From positions 1-41,603 of IMG/VR virus record IMGVR_UViG_3300015603_000047: a stretch of DNA of 41,603 nt; one strand, written 5' to 3'. Below the pieces are notes generated by a model that was given only the letters and a program-made list of their open reading frames with translations, made no database searches and was not told the origin of the DNA. Positions 6,900 through 13,953 of this stretch are shown one piece after another. The DNA is from a virus. Position numbers and translations under genes: made by a program. Position 1 is the first letter of the stretch; the number at the start of each line of letters is the position of its first letter.

Positions 6900-7586
6900 T
6901 CAACTACCTAAAATGTGTTCTCTAAATGCCGCAACAGAGATAGGAACAATAGGTTCAATCAACTTGAGCATTGCTTCGGCATAGACGCGAATTTCATATT
7001 GAGCATGTGAATGTAATCTAAGTTTAAGGAAGTGGAATAGATTATGTAAATCTACAGTGCCAAACATATGACTATATGTTCCAACAGGAAGTACCGACCG
7101 TGCTAATTCACGTGGTATACCATTCGCAATCATTATCTTATAGGTCGTGAATGCATTCTTATTGCAGATCCTAATCATCTCTGCATACCCGGCGGCTTCA
7201 GGGTGTTGTTCATCTGTACGCATTTGCTTGTTAGATGTTGACTGGGTAGTGATTTGATCTAACTCTGGAACATAGAACTCTTCCGGCAGTTCCGAATAAC
7301 GGGCCGAGATCTCGTTGAAGCTCCACGTACGGTGGCGGTGCCACTGTCTGAATACAAAGATCGGGGCCTTCACGTCAAATGTGAAGATACAGGATTCAAA
7401 CGGGCTGGTATGTCTATTCTTTAACAGGTAATTGAGTAGTTTGGCATCTTTGCCATCGTCGTCACCTGCACGCCATTCAGCATCGTAGGATACTCTGGCG
7501 TTACGTACAATGGATAGGTCACTACCCATGTTTTCAACCAGTCTAACGTGGCCGTGATCTAAAACTTTAATGATATTATCTTGCAT
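6900..7586 (-). CDS. thyX: Flavin-dependent thymidylate synthase ThyX
   Basis: A 228-aa ThyX, which methylates dUMP to dTMP using FAD, NADPH and methylenetetrahydrofolate. The signature RHRTWSFNEISARYS matches the family's RHRxxSxNExSxR motif exactly. Length is typical. TAGGAGATAAT precedes the ATG and a clean sigma70 promoter (7605-7633) lies upstream, pointing to early expression with the other nucleotide genes. Confidence 0.96.
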   Translation of the reverse strand: MQDNIIKVLDHGHVRLVENMGSDLSIVRNARVSYDAEWRAGDDDGKDAKLLNYLLKNRHTSPFESCIFTFDVKAPIFVFRQWHRHRTWSFNEISARYSELPEEFYVPELDQITTQSTSNKQMRTDEQHPEAAGYAEMIRICNKNAFTTYKIMIANGIPRELARSVLPVGTYSHMFGTVDLHNLFHFLKLRLHSHAQYEIRVYAEAMLKLIEPIVPISVAAFREHILGS

Positions 7587-7604
7587 ATTATCTCCTAATA
7601 CGCA

Positions 7605-7633
7605 ATTATACTGAAACGCTTAACGAAAGTCAA
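7605..7633 (-). promoter_or_regulatory. Sigma70-type promoter for thyX
   Basis: Minus strand TTGACT (plus 7628-7633), 17-bp spacer, TATAAT (plus 7605-7610), then the thyX Shine-Dalgarno about 14 bases on. The -35 box overlaps the end of the upstream gene. Confidence 0.85.
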
Positions 7634-7869
7634 TGGTCTTCAGTAAGCTTTTCAATAATACAGTCTTCGGCAGTTAAACTATACCGATAATAACATACGT
7701 CATCTATTTCTTTATAAGAAAATACCAGATACTTCTTATAATAGTACTTCATCCATACCAGATTACTATCTACGCACATAACAGGAAGGTAAGCAAATAC
7801 CTTAACGTATCTGTACCATGTATGCGTTTCGGCATATGGGTGCAGGTAAGATGCGCCATTAAAACTCAT
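7630..7869 (-). CDS. Small paralogous phage protein (79 aa)
   Basis: A 79-aa aromatic-rich protein of unknown function. It aligns with its upstream neighbour: FAYLPVMCVDSNLVWMKYYY here matches FALWPVKCCDGTSAFFNFYY there, followed by KKY in both. The pair is therefore a tandem duplication. It overlaps the neighbour by 4 bases (ATGA). Confidence 0.65.
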   Translation of the reverse strand: MSFNGASYLHPYAETHTWYRYVKVFAYLPVMCVDSNLVWMKYYYKKYLVFSYKEIDDVCYYRYSLTAEDCIIEKLTEDH

Positions 7870-8135
7870 AGATTTTCAGCAAGCTTCCTAACTATATATT
7901 CAGCCTCCGACACGCACTCAATAAAATCAGTGTGTAAATAATCGTCTTCTGAGAAAACCTTTCCACTACCACTATGAGACCAAAGTTCATATTTCTTGTA
8001 ATAGAAATTAAAGAATGCACTAGTTCCGTCGCAGCATTTGACTGGCCATAGAGCAAACCGTCTTCTATATTCACATACGGAAGAAAGTCCTGGATCATCT
8101 CTCCAGTTTGGGGGCGGGGGTGGAATATATCCCAT
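7866..8135 (-). CDS. Small paralogous phage protein (89 aa)
   Basis: An 89-aa protein of unknown function, paralogous to 7630-7869, with a proline run (MGYIPPPPPNW) at the N-terminus. A longer frame starting at 8162 is possible, but its first codons would be the terminator hairpin at 8138-8158, so I prefer the ATG at 8133-8135. No Shine-Dalgarno is visible there. If the late box at 8167-8174 is used, the mRNA would start just ahead of the hairpin and have a short structured leader. Confidence 0.55.
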   Translation of the reverse strand: MGYIPPPPPNWRDDPGLSSVCEYRRRFALWPVKCCDGTSAFFNFYYKKYELWSHSGSGKVFSEDDYLHTDFIECVSEAEYIVRKLAENL

Positions 8136-8137
8136 AT

Positions 8138-8158
8138 AAAAACGGGGCCGAAGCCCCG
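8138..8158 (-). terminator. Rho-independent terminator after the hydrolase gene
   Basis: The minus strand reads CGGGGC-TTCG-GCCCCG followed by TTTTT, a classic stem with a UUCG tetraloop and U-tract just past the stop of the cell-wall hydrolase gene. Confidence 0.88.
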
Positions 8159-8165
8159 ACAAACA

Positions 8166-8687
8166 TTATTTATAAAATGTATGATTTCCAATAGCCGTAG
8201 TCTTTGTTAATTCATGCCGCCAAGCAGGATTGCTTGTGTGCGGGTTATGAAAATGCGTGGCTCCGAGCGTATTATCTTCAACGGTGCCGCCTAGCACCGT
8301 AATCGCTACGATACTCGCTACTTGAAACTGATCAACTACTCGTTGATTAACGGTTCCGTCTCTATTTCTTACAGGTATTTCTCTACCCTTCTTGTCATTT
8401 TCGCAATACCAGGAAAACGCGCAGACAAGCTTTTTACTAATTCTGGATATGGCGGTATATTTTACCACCCCACAAATAGTATCTGGAAATCGTGCATCAT
8501 TAGCACGATTTAGGGTAACAGAAGCAACTGCATACTGTCCTCGTATATCTTCGTTCCGGGCTTCATAATAGATATTTTCAGCCAAACAATATGCCTGTGC
8601 TGGATCAACCTTTGATGTGTCTACGTCTAAACCGACGAGATTGGCCGTACTTAAAAGATACGCAAGGAGAAGGTTTGCTGTTATCAT
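8166..8687 (-). CDS. SleB/CwlJ-like cell wall hydrolase (Hydrolase_2 family)
   Basis: A 173-aa peptidoglycan hydrolase of the SleB/CwlJ type. The N-terminus (about 1-20) is a hydrophobic helix, a signal or membrane anchor for reaching the cell wall. [12 protein letters not shown] carries the catalytic-type Glu, followed by [28 protein letters not shown] and [15 protein letters not shown], all family hallmarks. It probably weakens peptidoglycan at lysis or entry. AGGAGAAAGAAAG precedes the ATG. It has a sigma70 promoter and a late-type box upstream and its own terminator downstream, so it is transcribed as a single gene. No holin was recognised next to it. Confidence 0.9.
   Translation of the reverse strand: MITANLLLAYLLSTANLVGLDVDTSKVDPAQAYCLAENIYYEARNEDIRGQYAVASVTLNRANDARFPDTICGVVKYTAISRISKKLVCAFSWYCENDKKGREIPVRNRDGTVNQRVVDQFQVASIVAITVLGGTVEDNTLGATHFHNPHTSNPAWRHELTKTTAIGNHTFYK
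8167..8174 (-). promoter_or_regulatory. Consensus T4 late promoter box (TATAAATA)
   Basis: The minus strand reads TATAAATA exactly, overlapping the hydrolase stop codon and lying just upstream of that gene's terminator hairpin. It would drive the two small paralogues at 7630-8135. Confidence 0.55.
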
Positions 8688-8732
8688 CTTTCTTTCTCCT
8701 AAATTCCCCTTCTTGGATATACAAGGGACTAG

Positions 8733-8740
8733 TATTTAGT
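8733..8740 (-). promoter_or_regulatory. Late-type box (ACTAAATA) before the hydrolase
   Basis: The minus strand reads ACTAAATA 46 bp before the hydrolase start. The CTAAATA variant recurs before the 25292-26806 virion gene and before natV. Confidence 0.5.
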
Positions 8741-8755
8741 CTACGGGGATAGTTC

Positions 8756-8784
8756 ATTATATACAAAGTGAAGTCGTAAGTCAA
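8756..8784 (-). promoter_or_regulatory. Sigma70-type promoter for the hydrolase
   Basis: Minus strand TTGACT (plus 8779-8784), 17-bp spacer and TATAAT (plus 8756-8761), upstream of the late-type box at 8733-8740. Confidence 0.75.
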
Positions 8785-8790
8785 ATTATG

Positions 8791-8798
8791 GATAAATA
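8791..8798 (+). promoter_or_regulatory. Late promoter box (GATAAATA), plus strand
   Basis: GATAAATA on the plus strand ends 24 bases before the ATG at 8823, leaving room for a short leader that carries AAAGGA. It is the only promoter seen for the plus-strand gene. Confidence 0.75.
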
Positions 8799-8822
8799 GT
8801 CTAAACGAAAAGGACTTTCATA

Positions 8823-9674
8823 ATGAAGATAAATCAATTCGACAGACTTACGGTTGCTAACGAGTCACCCAGGATAATTGTTGAAGATGCAGATCAGGTA
8901 CCCGAGATCGGGAACGTGGTCCGAACTAAAAAATCAAAAATGGAAGGTCGAGTAGAACGATTCGGCCGTAATAACGAGGTTCTCTTTCGGATAGCTGACG
9001 GCCGGCTAATGAGAACTCCGTTGAGTAATGTTATCGTTATAGAAAAACTTGCAGACGAAGACGATGAGATTATGGAAGACAGAGTTGATGAGATTTCGAC
9101 AGAGTTATTATCAAAATACAAGGTTGCCGCTGGCAAAGATGCGTCTGCTGCTGATAAAAAAGGTGATTATAAAAAAGGTGACAAAAGATTTAAAGGAATT
9201 GTCAAGGCCACAAATAAACAATTCGATAATGATGCAAAGAAGAGTGTAAATGAAGGCCCCCACGATGGGTTGAATGACAATTTCACTGTAGATGATATAA
9301 AACAGTTAGAACAAATCAACGATATGAGCACCCTGAAAGCTCGCGCTAAAGAATTGGTAAAGGGAAAGGCAGTAAAAAGAATGAAACCTGAGAAAATTTC
9401 ATTCTTCTACAATAGAATAGATGATTTAAAAAATCCAATGTCTATTATAAAATTAATGTACGATCTATTACTTGCAGGTGAGGGAAATAGTGTTATTGGA
9501 GCAAGATATAGCACAAACCCCAATAGCTACCGAGCTCGATTTGGGGAAGAGGTGGCCAACGAGGCTAGTATGGGTGGCATTAATCGATGTGCTCCATCAA
9601 ATGATGTTTCCTTTCAGGATATACTTAATGATGTCACTGATAAGTGGAAAGGGGATAGTGTTAAGGTAAAATAA
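8823..9674 (+). CDS. Late phage protein, putative virion-associated (283 aa)
   Basis: One of only two plus-strand genes. The 283-aa product has an N-terminal beta-rich section with a turn-rich stretch (GNVVRTKKSKMEGRVERFGR) that looks like a small SH3/KOW-type barrel (inference). A middle segment, LSKYKVAAGKDASAADKKGD, resembles linker motifs that recur in T4-like structural proteins. The C-terminal half is helical and lysine-rich. A late box and a good Shine-Dalgarno lie upstream and a strong terminator follows. Late expression suggests a virion or assembly role, but I cannot name it. Confidence 0.8.
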   Translation: MKINQFDRLTVANESPRIIVEDADQVPEIGNVVRTKKSKMEGRVERFGRNNEVLFRIADGRLMRTPLSNVIVIEKLADEDDEIMEDRVDEISTELLSKYKVAAGKDASAADKKGDYKKGDKRFKGIVKATNKQFDNDAKKSVNEGPHDGLNDNFTVDDIKQLEQINDMSTLKARAKELVKGKAVKRMKPEKISFFYNRIDDLKNPMSIIKLMYDLLLAGEGNSVIGARYSTNPNSYRARFGEEVANEASMGGINRCAPSNDVSFQDILNDVTDKWKGDSVKVK

Positions 9675-9677
9675 GAC

Positions 9678-9705
9678 AAACGGGGCTAAATGCCCCGTTT
9701 TATTT
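9678..9705 (+). terminator. Strong terminator, probably bidirectional
   Basis: AAACGGGGC (9678-9686), loop TAAAT, GCCCCGTTT (9692-9700), then TATTT. It ends the plus-strand gene and, read in reverse, also closes the long minus-strand operon that stops at 9740. Confidence 0.9.
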
Positions 9706-9739
9706 GCCATATTATGGTGAATCTCCCGGCCTTCCCTTC

Positions 9740-10711
9740 TTACACTAGCAAAGCAGGCTCCGGGTGAAACGAGGCGTGCTTCTGGTTGTAGTTCACACAC
9801 ACGTCAAGACAATTCTTCACACAAATTGGATCCTTGAAGGCATCGTGATTCTTGTACCAGACAAGCCGTTGCTCTCTGATTGTTGAATCAACCGGGCCGA
9901 TTGGCGCGCCGTTCTCACGCAGATGGATGATGCACGGGTAGTGCTTCATTCCCATCACCGCCATGTCGTCTAGAGCGAGACCGCAACGATTGGTTGTTCC
10001 TTTCGGAATACCTCGCACCGGGATGCCGCTTGCCAGGTTTGCAACGCGGTAGCGCAGAATCGGATACTTTTTCAGCAGCCCTTCGTCAAGCTCCAACATC
10101 GGCAGACGTTCGCCCTCTTGCGCTGCAGGAATCACACGGATATCCTGCACACCAAGCGAGTCAGCAAAGCGAATTACTTCCTCTGCCTTTTCTTTGTTAG
10201 CACCGGTCAACACGACACCTACAGTGACGTAGCTGATCTTGGACAGTGCCTTGATGTTCTTCACTACTTTGGCAAACGAACCTTTTCTGCCTCCGGCCAT
10301 TGAGTCACCGTCTTCGGCGCAGCAAGCGTCAAGTGACACGGAGAAATCATTCACCCCAAGGGCGATCAGTTCCTCGTAACGATGGAACGCAGTGGCCCCG
10401 TTAGTTGACAGAGCAATACGCTCCACACCACGAGACTTCGCCAATGTGACGAGTTCACCCAACCCTTTGTACAATGTGGGCTCTCCACCGGTGAATCTGA
10501 TGTTGGTCAACCCTTCATCACACCACAGATTCACAGTTGCTTTCGCCTGATCCAGAGGCAAGTCTTGCCCGCCTACCGATCGGCAATACGGACACTTAAA
10601 GTTGCACCGCCCAGTCAACACCAGTTCACAACGAACCAGGGGTGAGGTCACTGATGAGTTCTTTGCTCTGAGGTCGCTAAGGGTGTAGAACCCGATATCT
10701 TCCAAATTCAT
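9740..10711 (-). CDS. Radical SAM protein, MoaA-like, with C-terminal cysteine cluster
   Basis: A 323-aa radical SAM enzyme. The 4Fe-4S/SAM motif is CNFKCPYC (Cys36, Cys40, Cys43), followed by RFTGGEPTL and ALSTNGA, which bind SAM. The C-terminal part holds RCGLALDD, YPCIIHL and CVKNCLDVC, five cysteines that could bind an auxiliary iron-sulfur cluster as in MoaA or SPASM/twitch enzymes. I chose the ATG at 10709-10711 because AAGGAAAACGAA precedes it and it overlaps the upstream stop as ATGA. It is the last gene of the NAD/unknown operon. Visibly GC-rich compared with the backbone. The substrate is unknown; molybdopterin synthesis is unlikely without partner genes. Confidence 0.88.
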   Translation of the reverse strand: MNLEDIGFYTLSDLRAKNSSVTSPLVRCELVLTGRCNFKCPYCRSVGGQDLPLDQAKATVNLWCDEGLTNIRFTGGEPTLYKGLGELVTLAKSRGVERIALSTNGATAFHRYEELIALGVNDFSVSLDACCAEDGDSMAGGRKGSFAKVVKNIKALSKISYVTVGVVLTGANKEKAEEVIRFADSLGVQDIRVIPAAQEGERLPMLELDEGLLKKYPILRYRVANLASGIPVRGIPKGTTNRCGLALDDMAVMGMKHYPCIIHLRENGAPIGPVDSTIREQRLVWYKNHDAFKDPICVKNCLDVCVNYNQKHASFHPEPALLV

Positions 10712-10905
10712 TTCGTTTTCCTTAGCGGACACCAAGTTGGGATAGGCGGATCACGGTCGTTCCAAGAAACCACCGCAATACGCTTACCTGCATGGTAAGC
10801 GCATTTCCATTCGAATTCAGTCTCAAATGGGTCGGCCGTGTGATACCGCTCTGACCTCATATGAGGACATTTGCTACAATTTTTAATTTCAAGAGTGACT
10901 GACAT
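10708..10905 (-). CDS. Small cysteine-rich, probably zinc-binding protein
   Basis: A 65-aa protein with four cysteines laid out as CSKCPH, WKCAYH and TWCPLRK, a likely single zinc site. It overlaps the radical SAM gene by 4 bases. Small proteins of this CxxCPH type are frequent in phages and unassigned. Confidence 0.75.
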   Translation of the reverse strand: MSVTLEIKNCSKCPHMRSERYHTADPFETEFEWKCAYHAGKRIAVVSWNDRDPPIPTWCPLRKTK

Positions 10906-10911
10906 CTTACT

Positions 10912-11187
10912 TCACCGAGCGTCTGGATGAATCTCATCATACAGCGCGTCCAGTACCTTGAAAATTGCTATGTCAAGTTCAGTAGCATCACGAACATAGT
11001 CCTCGCTCACTGATCCGTGCCGCCAGTTATCTTCATCCTTTTTGACGATTAACTTGCCTGCGTCATCGCGCCGCAAAAACTGCCCAGGATAAAGCATCTG
11101 CTTGAGTTTCTTACTGGTAATTTCATATACCGTATGATCTGGCAGATTGATTTTGCTTGTGGTCGATTGTGTTATGTTGATTTCCAT
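10912..11187 (-). CDS. Hypothetical protein (91 aa)
   Basis: Not recognised. A 91-aa acidic protein, beta-rich at first (MEINITQSTTSKINLPDH) and helical at the C-terminus (ELDIAIFKVLDALYDEIH). It lies 6 bases before the zinc-binding protein gene in the same operon. Confidence 0.65.
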   Translation of the reverse strand: MEINITQSTTSKINLPDHTVYEITSKKLKQMLYPGQFLRRDDAGKLIVKKDEDNWRHGSVSEDYVRDATELDIAIFKVLDALYDEIHPDAR

Positions 11188-11189
11188 TT

Positions 11190-11417
11190 TTAATCCTGTT
11201 CAGTACACCAAACATTTACTACCGTTTCCTGGTTTAGCGTCTGCGAATATGCGTCCAACGTTTGATCACTGTATGAATACGCCACTCCATTTACACGATG
11301 CAGTCGGCTCGGTAACGAGGTAACAAATTCCCCAACTCTCGGTATCGGCGGGAGAAAATCACTCGTGATATCGACCAACACTTCGCGGTCTCGGTTGGTA
11401 ACAATTTTAAGTTTCAT
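11190..11417 (-). CDS. Hypothetical protein (75 aa)
   Basis: Not recognised. A 75-aa protein that looks all-beta (MKLKIVTNRDREVLVDITSD; later RLHRVNGVAYSYSD), with aggregated hydrophobic strands and no metal motif. It is 2 bases from its downstream neighbour and clearly operonic. Confidence 0.65.
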   Translation of the reverse strand: MKLKIVTNRDREVLVDITSDFLPPIPRVGEFVTSLPSRLHRVNGVAYSYSDQTLDAYSQTLNQETVVNVWCTEQD

Positions 11418-11426
11418 ATTATTTCC

Positions 11427-11660
11427 TTAAAGGTCACCCATTGTCAAAACACGACAATGATTTTTATTTAACCAAGCTGGCAAATCAAAATCATCCGGGA
11501 ACACTAGTTCTCTACTTTGTAGTCCATCACCTGATGCATAACTTTCGTCGCCGTCGTCAACTAATTCTTCTAGCCGCTCGATCACTGCGGCATCCAACAC
11601 CCACTGGAGGCCATTTGACCCGTCTCCGCTATTTGTGATTACCAGATAAACTTTATTCAT
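11427..11660 (-). CDS. Hypothetical protein (77 aa)
   Basis: A 77-aa acidic protein of unknown function starting MNKVYLVITNSGDGSNGLQW, a beginning I associate with small phage proteins that have no known role. It overlaps the deoxyribosyltransferase-like gene by 8 bases. Confidence 0.65.
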   Translation of the reverse strand: MNKVYLVITNSGDGSNGLQWVLDAAVIERLEELVDDGDESYASGDGLQSRELVFPDDFDLPAWLNKNHCRVLTMGDL

Positions 11661-11979
11661 ATGTTATATATTCAATCGGAATATTCCACTCAGTTGCCTT
11701 TGCTACTTCTGCGGTGACGCCAGCAGAAGTAACACCTGGTACCACTAGTACCACTACTTTACTGCACTTTGATATTAGTTCAAGGGAAAATTCTTTCCAG
11801 AAGTTCCAATCAGTCCCTAGCAAGGGAACATGAGGCAAGGCAAAGTGATTAACTAGCGGAGTCACCACATGTTCTCCTGGATGGGCCAGCATATATTCGC
11901 CAATACATTTCATAATAGCGTTCATATAGGAATCTTTATCAACGATTGACGAGTATGGCGCCGCAAAATAAACTAGCAT
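11653..11979 (-). CDS. Nucleoside 2-deoxyribosyltransferase-like fold protein (DUF4406/DUF1937-like)
   Basis: A 108-aa protein resembling small phage members of the nucleoside 2-deoxyribosyltransferase fold. YFAAPYSS at residues 3-10 matches the nucleotide-binding start, a central KVVVLVVPGVTSAGVTAEVA corresponds to the conserved stretch ending in the Glu of the active-site region, and the length fits the short DUFs. It lies 9 bases downstream of NAMPT. By context it may act on a nucleoside or an NAD-related N-glycosidic bond, but this is inference; deoxynucleotide salvage is the simpler alternative. Confidence 0.65.
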   Translation of the reverse strand: MLVYFAAPYSSIVDKDSYMNAIMKCIGEYMLAHPGEHVVTPLVNHFALPHVPLLGTDWNFWKEFSLELISKCSKVVVLVVPGVTSAGVTAEVAKATEWNIPIEYITYE

Positions 11980-11988
11980 AATACCCCT

Positions 11989-13425
11989 TTACTTCCTGGC
12001 GTTAGCGCGGACTTCGTCAAACGTGATTTCATTCAGCGACACACCGTCCCTGAATACTTCGTGCAGAGCCTCTGCCCAAGGGCCTATGCCTTTATCAGTC
12101 CAAGTGCGCGGTGCCTCGACACCAGACGCATACTCGCCGCCACTTTCCCAGAGAGTAACACGACCACGTTTGGAATTCTTTCCAGGATCAGTGATCGGTT
12201 GTTTGAACACATCACGCCAGACCAATTCCTCTCTGGTATCTGTGTACCCTGGTTCCCACTTAGTTTCGCGCACACCAATCGCGGAACACTTCATTGCCCA
12301 TTGCATGGTGTCACGATTGACCATTTGGAGCAGCGCACCGCCTTGGCCGAATGCCACATTGTCAGCACTGAACCCTGCCATTTCCATACAGAACAGGATC
12401 GAACGGATCGTCTTGTGATCAATGCCGTCACCCTGAATGACGCGAACATTGTTCAGAACCCTGAACCCCTTGGCGTTCTTCACTGAGCCGTAGTATTTTT
12501 CCAGGATGTAGAGACACCTGACAACTACATCACTCGGCTCACCGGAGTCTGGGCGAACCACAACCACTGCACCAGAATCCAGAACATCTTGTTTCAATTC
12601 CGTGCCCCACAGTTTGCAGGCGTTGTAAATGTCGTATGAGTCTGAGACAAACGCAATCGGTGCGCCCGACTTGCTATGTAGTTTCAGCATATTGCGATAA
12701 GAATCGACTTCACTCTCCTTGCCCCAGGATGTTACAGTCGAATGTTCCATAGCAGGGATAGAGAACCCGGCCATATCAGCAGAATAATACTCCCGAGCAT
12801 AAAGCAGGCCAGTAATAGTATCCGTTCCCATGAAGTTAATGAGGTGGGCGGAATCACCGAGACCTGCACTCTCCATACTACTGACACCGCGAGAGCCAAA
12901 ATCATGCAATTTAAAATCAATAAGAGTAGGGTCACCAGTTTTCTCCAGAGCAGCAAGAATTATTTTCTTCGACTCGTAGCTGTTTGTTGCCACAGTCGTT
13001 GGATACCAGACTGCACGAAGCAGCGCAGTTTCAAGGAAGCTTGTCAGCCACCAGCAGTTCGGATCGGTGTTCTCGATTGTAGCGAGTACGTTCTTTGTAG
13101 GAATGAGACAGCCTTCCGGGGCCGCTTTGATGACAACTGGGAGACGACCGCCGTGCGTACTAAGAATATATTCCCACCCTTCCCGATAAAACGGTTCGCC
13201 GTGAGCAGTGATGATGGCTTCTGCAACATCGATATCTTCCTTGGTGATTGGAGTAGTGAGATATTCTTTGATGAAGGCTTGCAGCCCGAAGAATAGTGTT
13301 TTATCCCAGGAGCCACCGCGTGATTCAATGTACGAATAAACGTACTCGGTGTTTTTTGGGTATTGATTCCATTGTGAATACTTATAGGAATCCGAATTGA
13401 GAATGATGTTTTTTGAGAGTTTCAT
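11989..13425 (-). CDS. nadV: Nicotinamide phosphoribosyltransferase (NAMPT/NadV)
   Basis: A 478-aa NAMPT, which joins nicotinamide and phosphoribosyl pyrophosphate to make NMN. Recognisable segments are HDFGSRGVSSMESAGLG (from residue 174), PAMEHSTVTSWGKESE with the catalytic-type His228, VVRPDSGEP for phosphoribosyl binding, and IQGDGID. Length matches bacterial and phage NadV. With natV (16919-17947) it forms a complete two-step route from nicotinamide to NAD+, the pair known from Vibrio phage KVP40 and from phage NAD+ reconstitution pathway 2. It has its own sigma70 promoter and a leader identical over 17 bp to that of the RlmN-like gene. GC-rich codon use compared with structural genes. 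Confidence 0.96.
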   Translation of the reverse strand: MKLSKNIILNSDSYKYSQWNQYPKNTEYVYSYIESRGGSWDKTLFFGLQAFIKEYLTTPITKEDIDVAEAIITAHGEPFYREGWEYILSTHGGRLPVVIKAAPEGCLIPTKNVLATIENTDPNCWWLTSFLETALLRAVWYPTTVATNSYESKKIILAALEKTGDPTLIDFKLHDFGSRGVSSMESAGLGDSAHLINFMGTDTITGLLYAREYYSADMAGFSIPAMEHSTVTSWGKESEVDSYRNMLKLHSKSGAPIAFVSDSYDIYNACKLWGTELKQDVLDSGAVVVVRPDSGEPSDVVVRCLYILEKYYGSVKNAKGFRVLNNVRVIQGDGIDHKTIRSILFCMEMAGFSADNVAFGQGGALLQMVNRDTMQWAMKCSAIGVRETKWEPGYTDTREELVWRDVFKQPITDPGKNSKRGRVTLWESGGEYASGVEAPRTWTDKGIGPWAEALHEVFRDGVSLNEITFDEVRANARK

Positions 13426-13442
13426 ATAAAATCCTTATATAA
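13426..13442 (-). repeat. Duplicated leader hairpin over the nadV ribosome-binding site
   Basis: The 17 bases directly before the nadV ATG are identical to those before the 14987-15847 gene (15848-15864). On the minus strand they can fold as ATATAA-GGATT-TTATAT, placing GGA of the Shine-Dalgarno in the loop and part of the ATG in the stem. The stem is all A-U and therefore weak. Confidence 0.6.
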
Positions 13443-13484
13443 TATGCCCGACTCTATTATCAGGGCTTTTTGTTAATATGACTT

Positions 13485-13513
13485 ATTATAGCACAATTAC
13501 TATTTTAAGTCAA
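13485..13513 (-). promoter_or_regulatory. Sigma70-type promoter for nadV
   Basis: Minus strand TTGACT (plus 13508-13513), 17-bp spacer, TATAAT (plus 13485-13490). The -35 box overlaps the stop of the methyltransferase gene. Confidence 0.85.
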
Positions 13514-13953
13514 CCCTTCTGCCATAACGAGATTTCCTTCTCATTATGTTCTTTTCGTGAAATTAGCGTGAATAGATGTGAAAATTCTTCAAAGTAATCT
13601 CTGTATTCCGGAAATATCTCTATATCAGCGCGACGATCGAAAACGTATCGATACCAAACATTATCAAGTATCACATTTTTTCGGTAATTTTTCTTATTAC
13701 AATCGATTATTATCAATTTCCCGCCCGATTTCATCCCTCGGTAAAATTCTCTCGATAATTCTAGAAAATCAGGAACATGGTGGATGACATTCCGACATCT
13801 GATATGGTCGAATGTCCCATCATCACATGTAATTCGACCATTTAGATAATAATAGTCAAGCACTGGGCTGGACGTAATATCACAGCTCTTCCAGTTCTCT
13901 AGAGCACCATACCCACTTCCGAAATCAAGTCTACATGCCGTTGATGACATCAT
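13510..13953 (-). CDS. SAM-dependent methyltransferase, class I
   Basis: A 147-aa small class I methyltransferase. Motif I is LDFGSGYGALENWKSCDI near the N-terminus, motif IV region is FDHIRCRNVIHHVPD, and MKSGGKLIIIDC follows. GAGGAG lies just ahead of two consecutive ATGs inside the end of the preceding radical SAM gene (23-base overlap), so translation is coupled. The target is unknown. As last gene of the five-gene cassette it might methylate the 46-aa peptide or a small molecule; a nucleic-acid target is also possible. Confidence 0.82.
   Translation of the reverse strand: MMSSTACRLDFGSGYGALENWKSCDITSSPVLDYYYLNGRITCDDGTFDHIRCRNVIHHVPDFLELSREFYRGMKSGGKLIIIDCNKKNYRKNVILDNVWYRYVFDRRADIEIFPEYRDYFEEFSHLFTLISRKEHNEKEISLWQKG

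Noticed and set aside
7892-8191. Alternative minus-strand frame of 99 codons overlapping 7866-8135
   Set aside because: It crosses the hydrolase stop and terminator, and unlike the other frame its product does not resemble the neighbouring paralogue.
12742-13296. Plus-strand frame of 184 codons opposite nadV
   Set aside because: nadV is a full-length, well-conserved enzyme on the other strand; the antisense frame has no motif or ribosome site.
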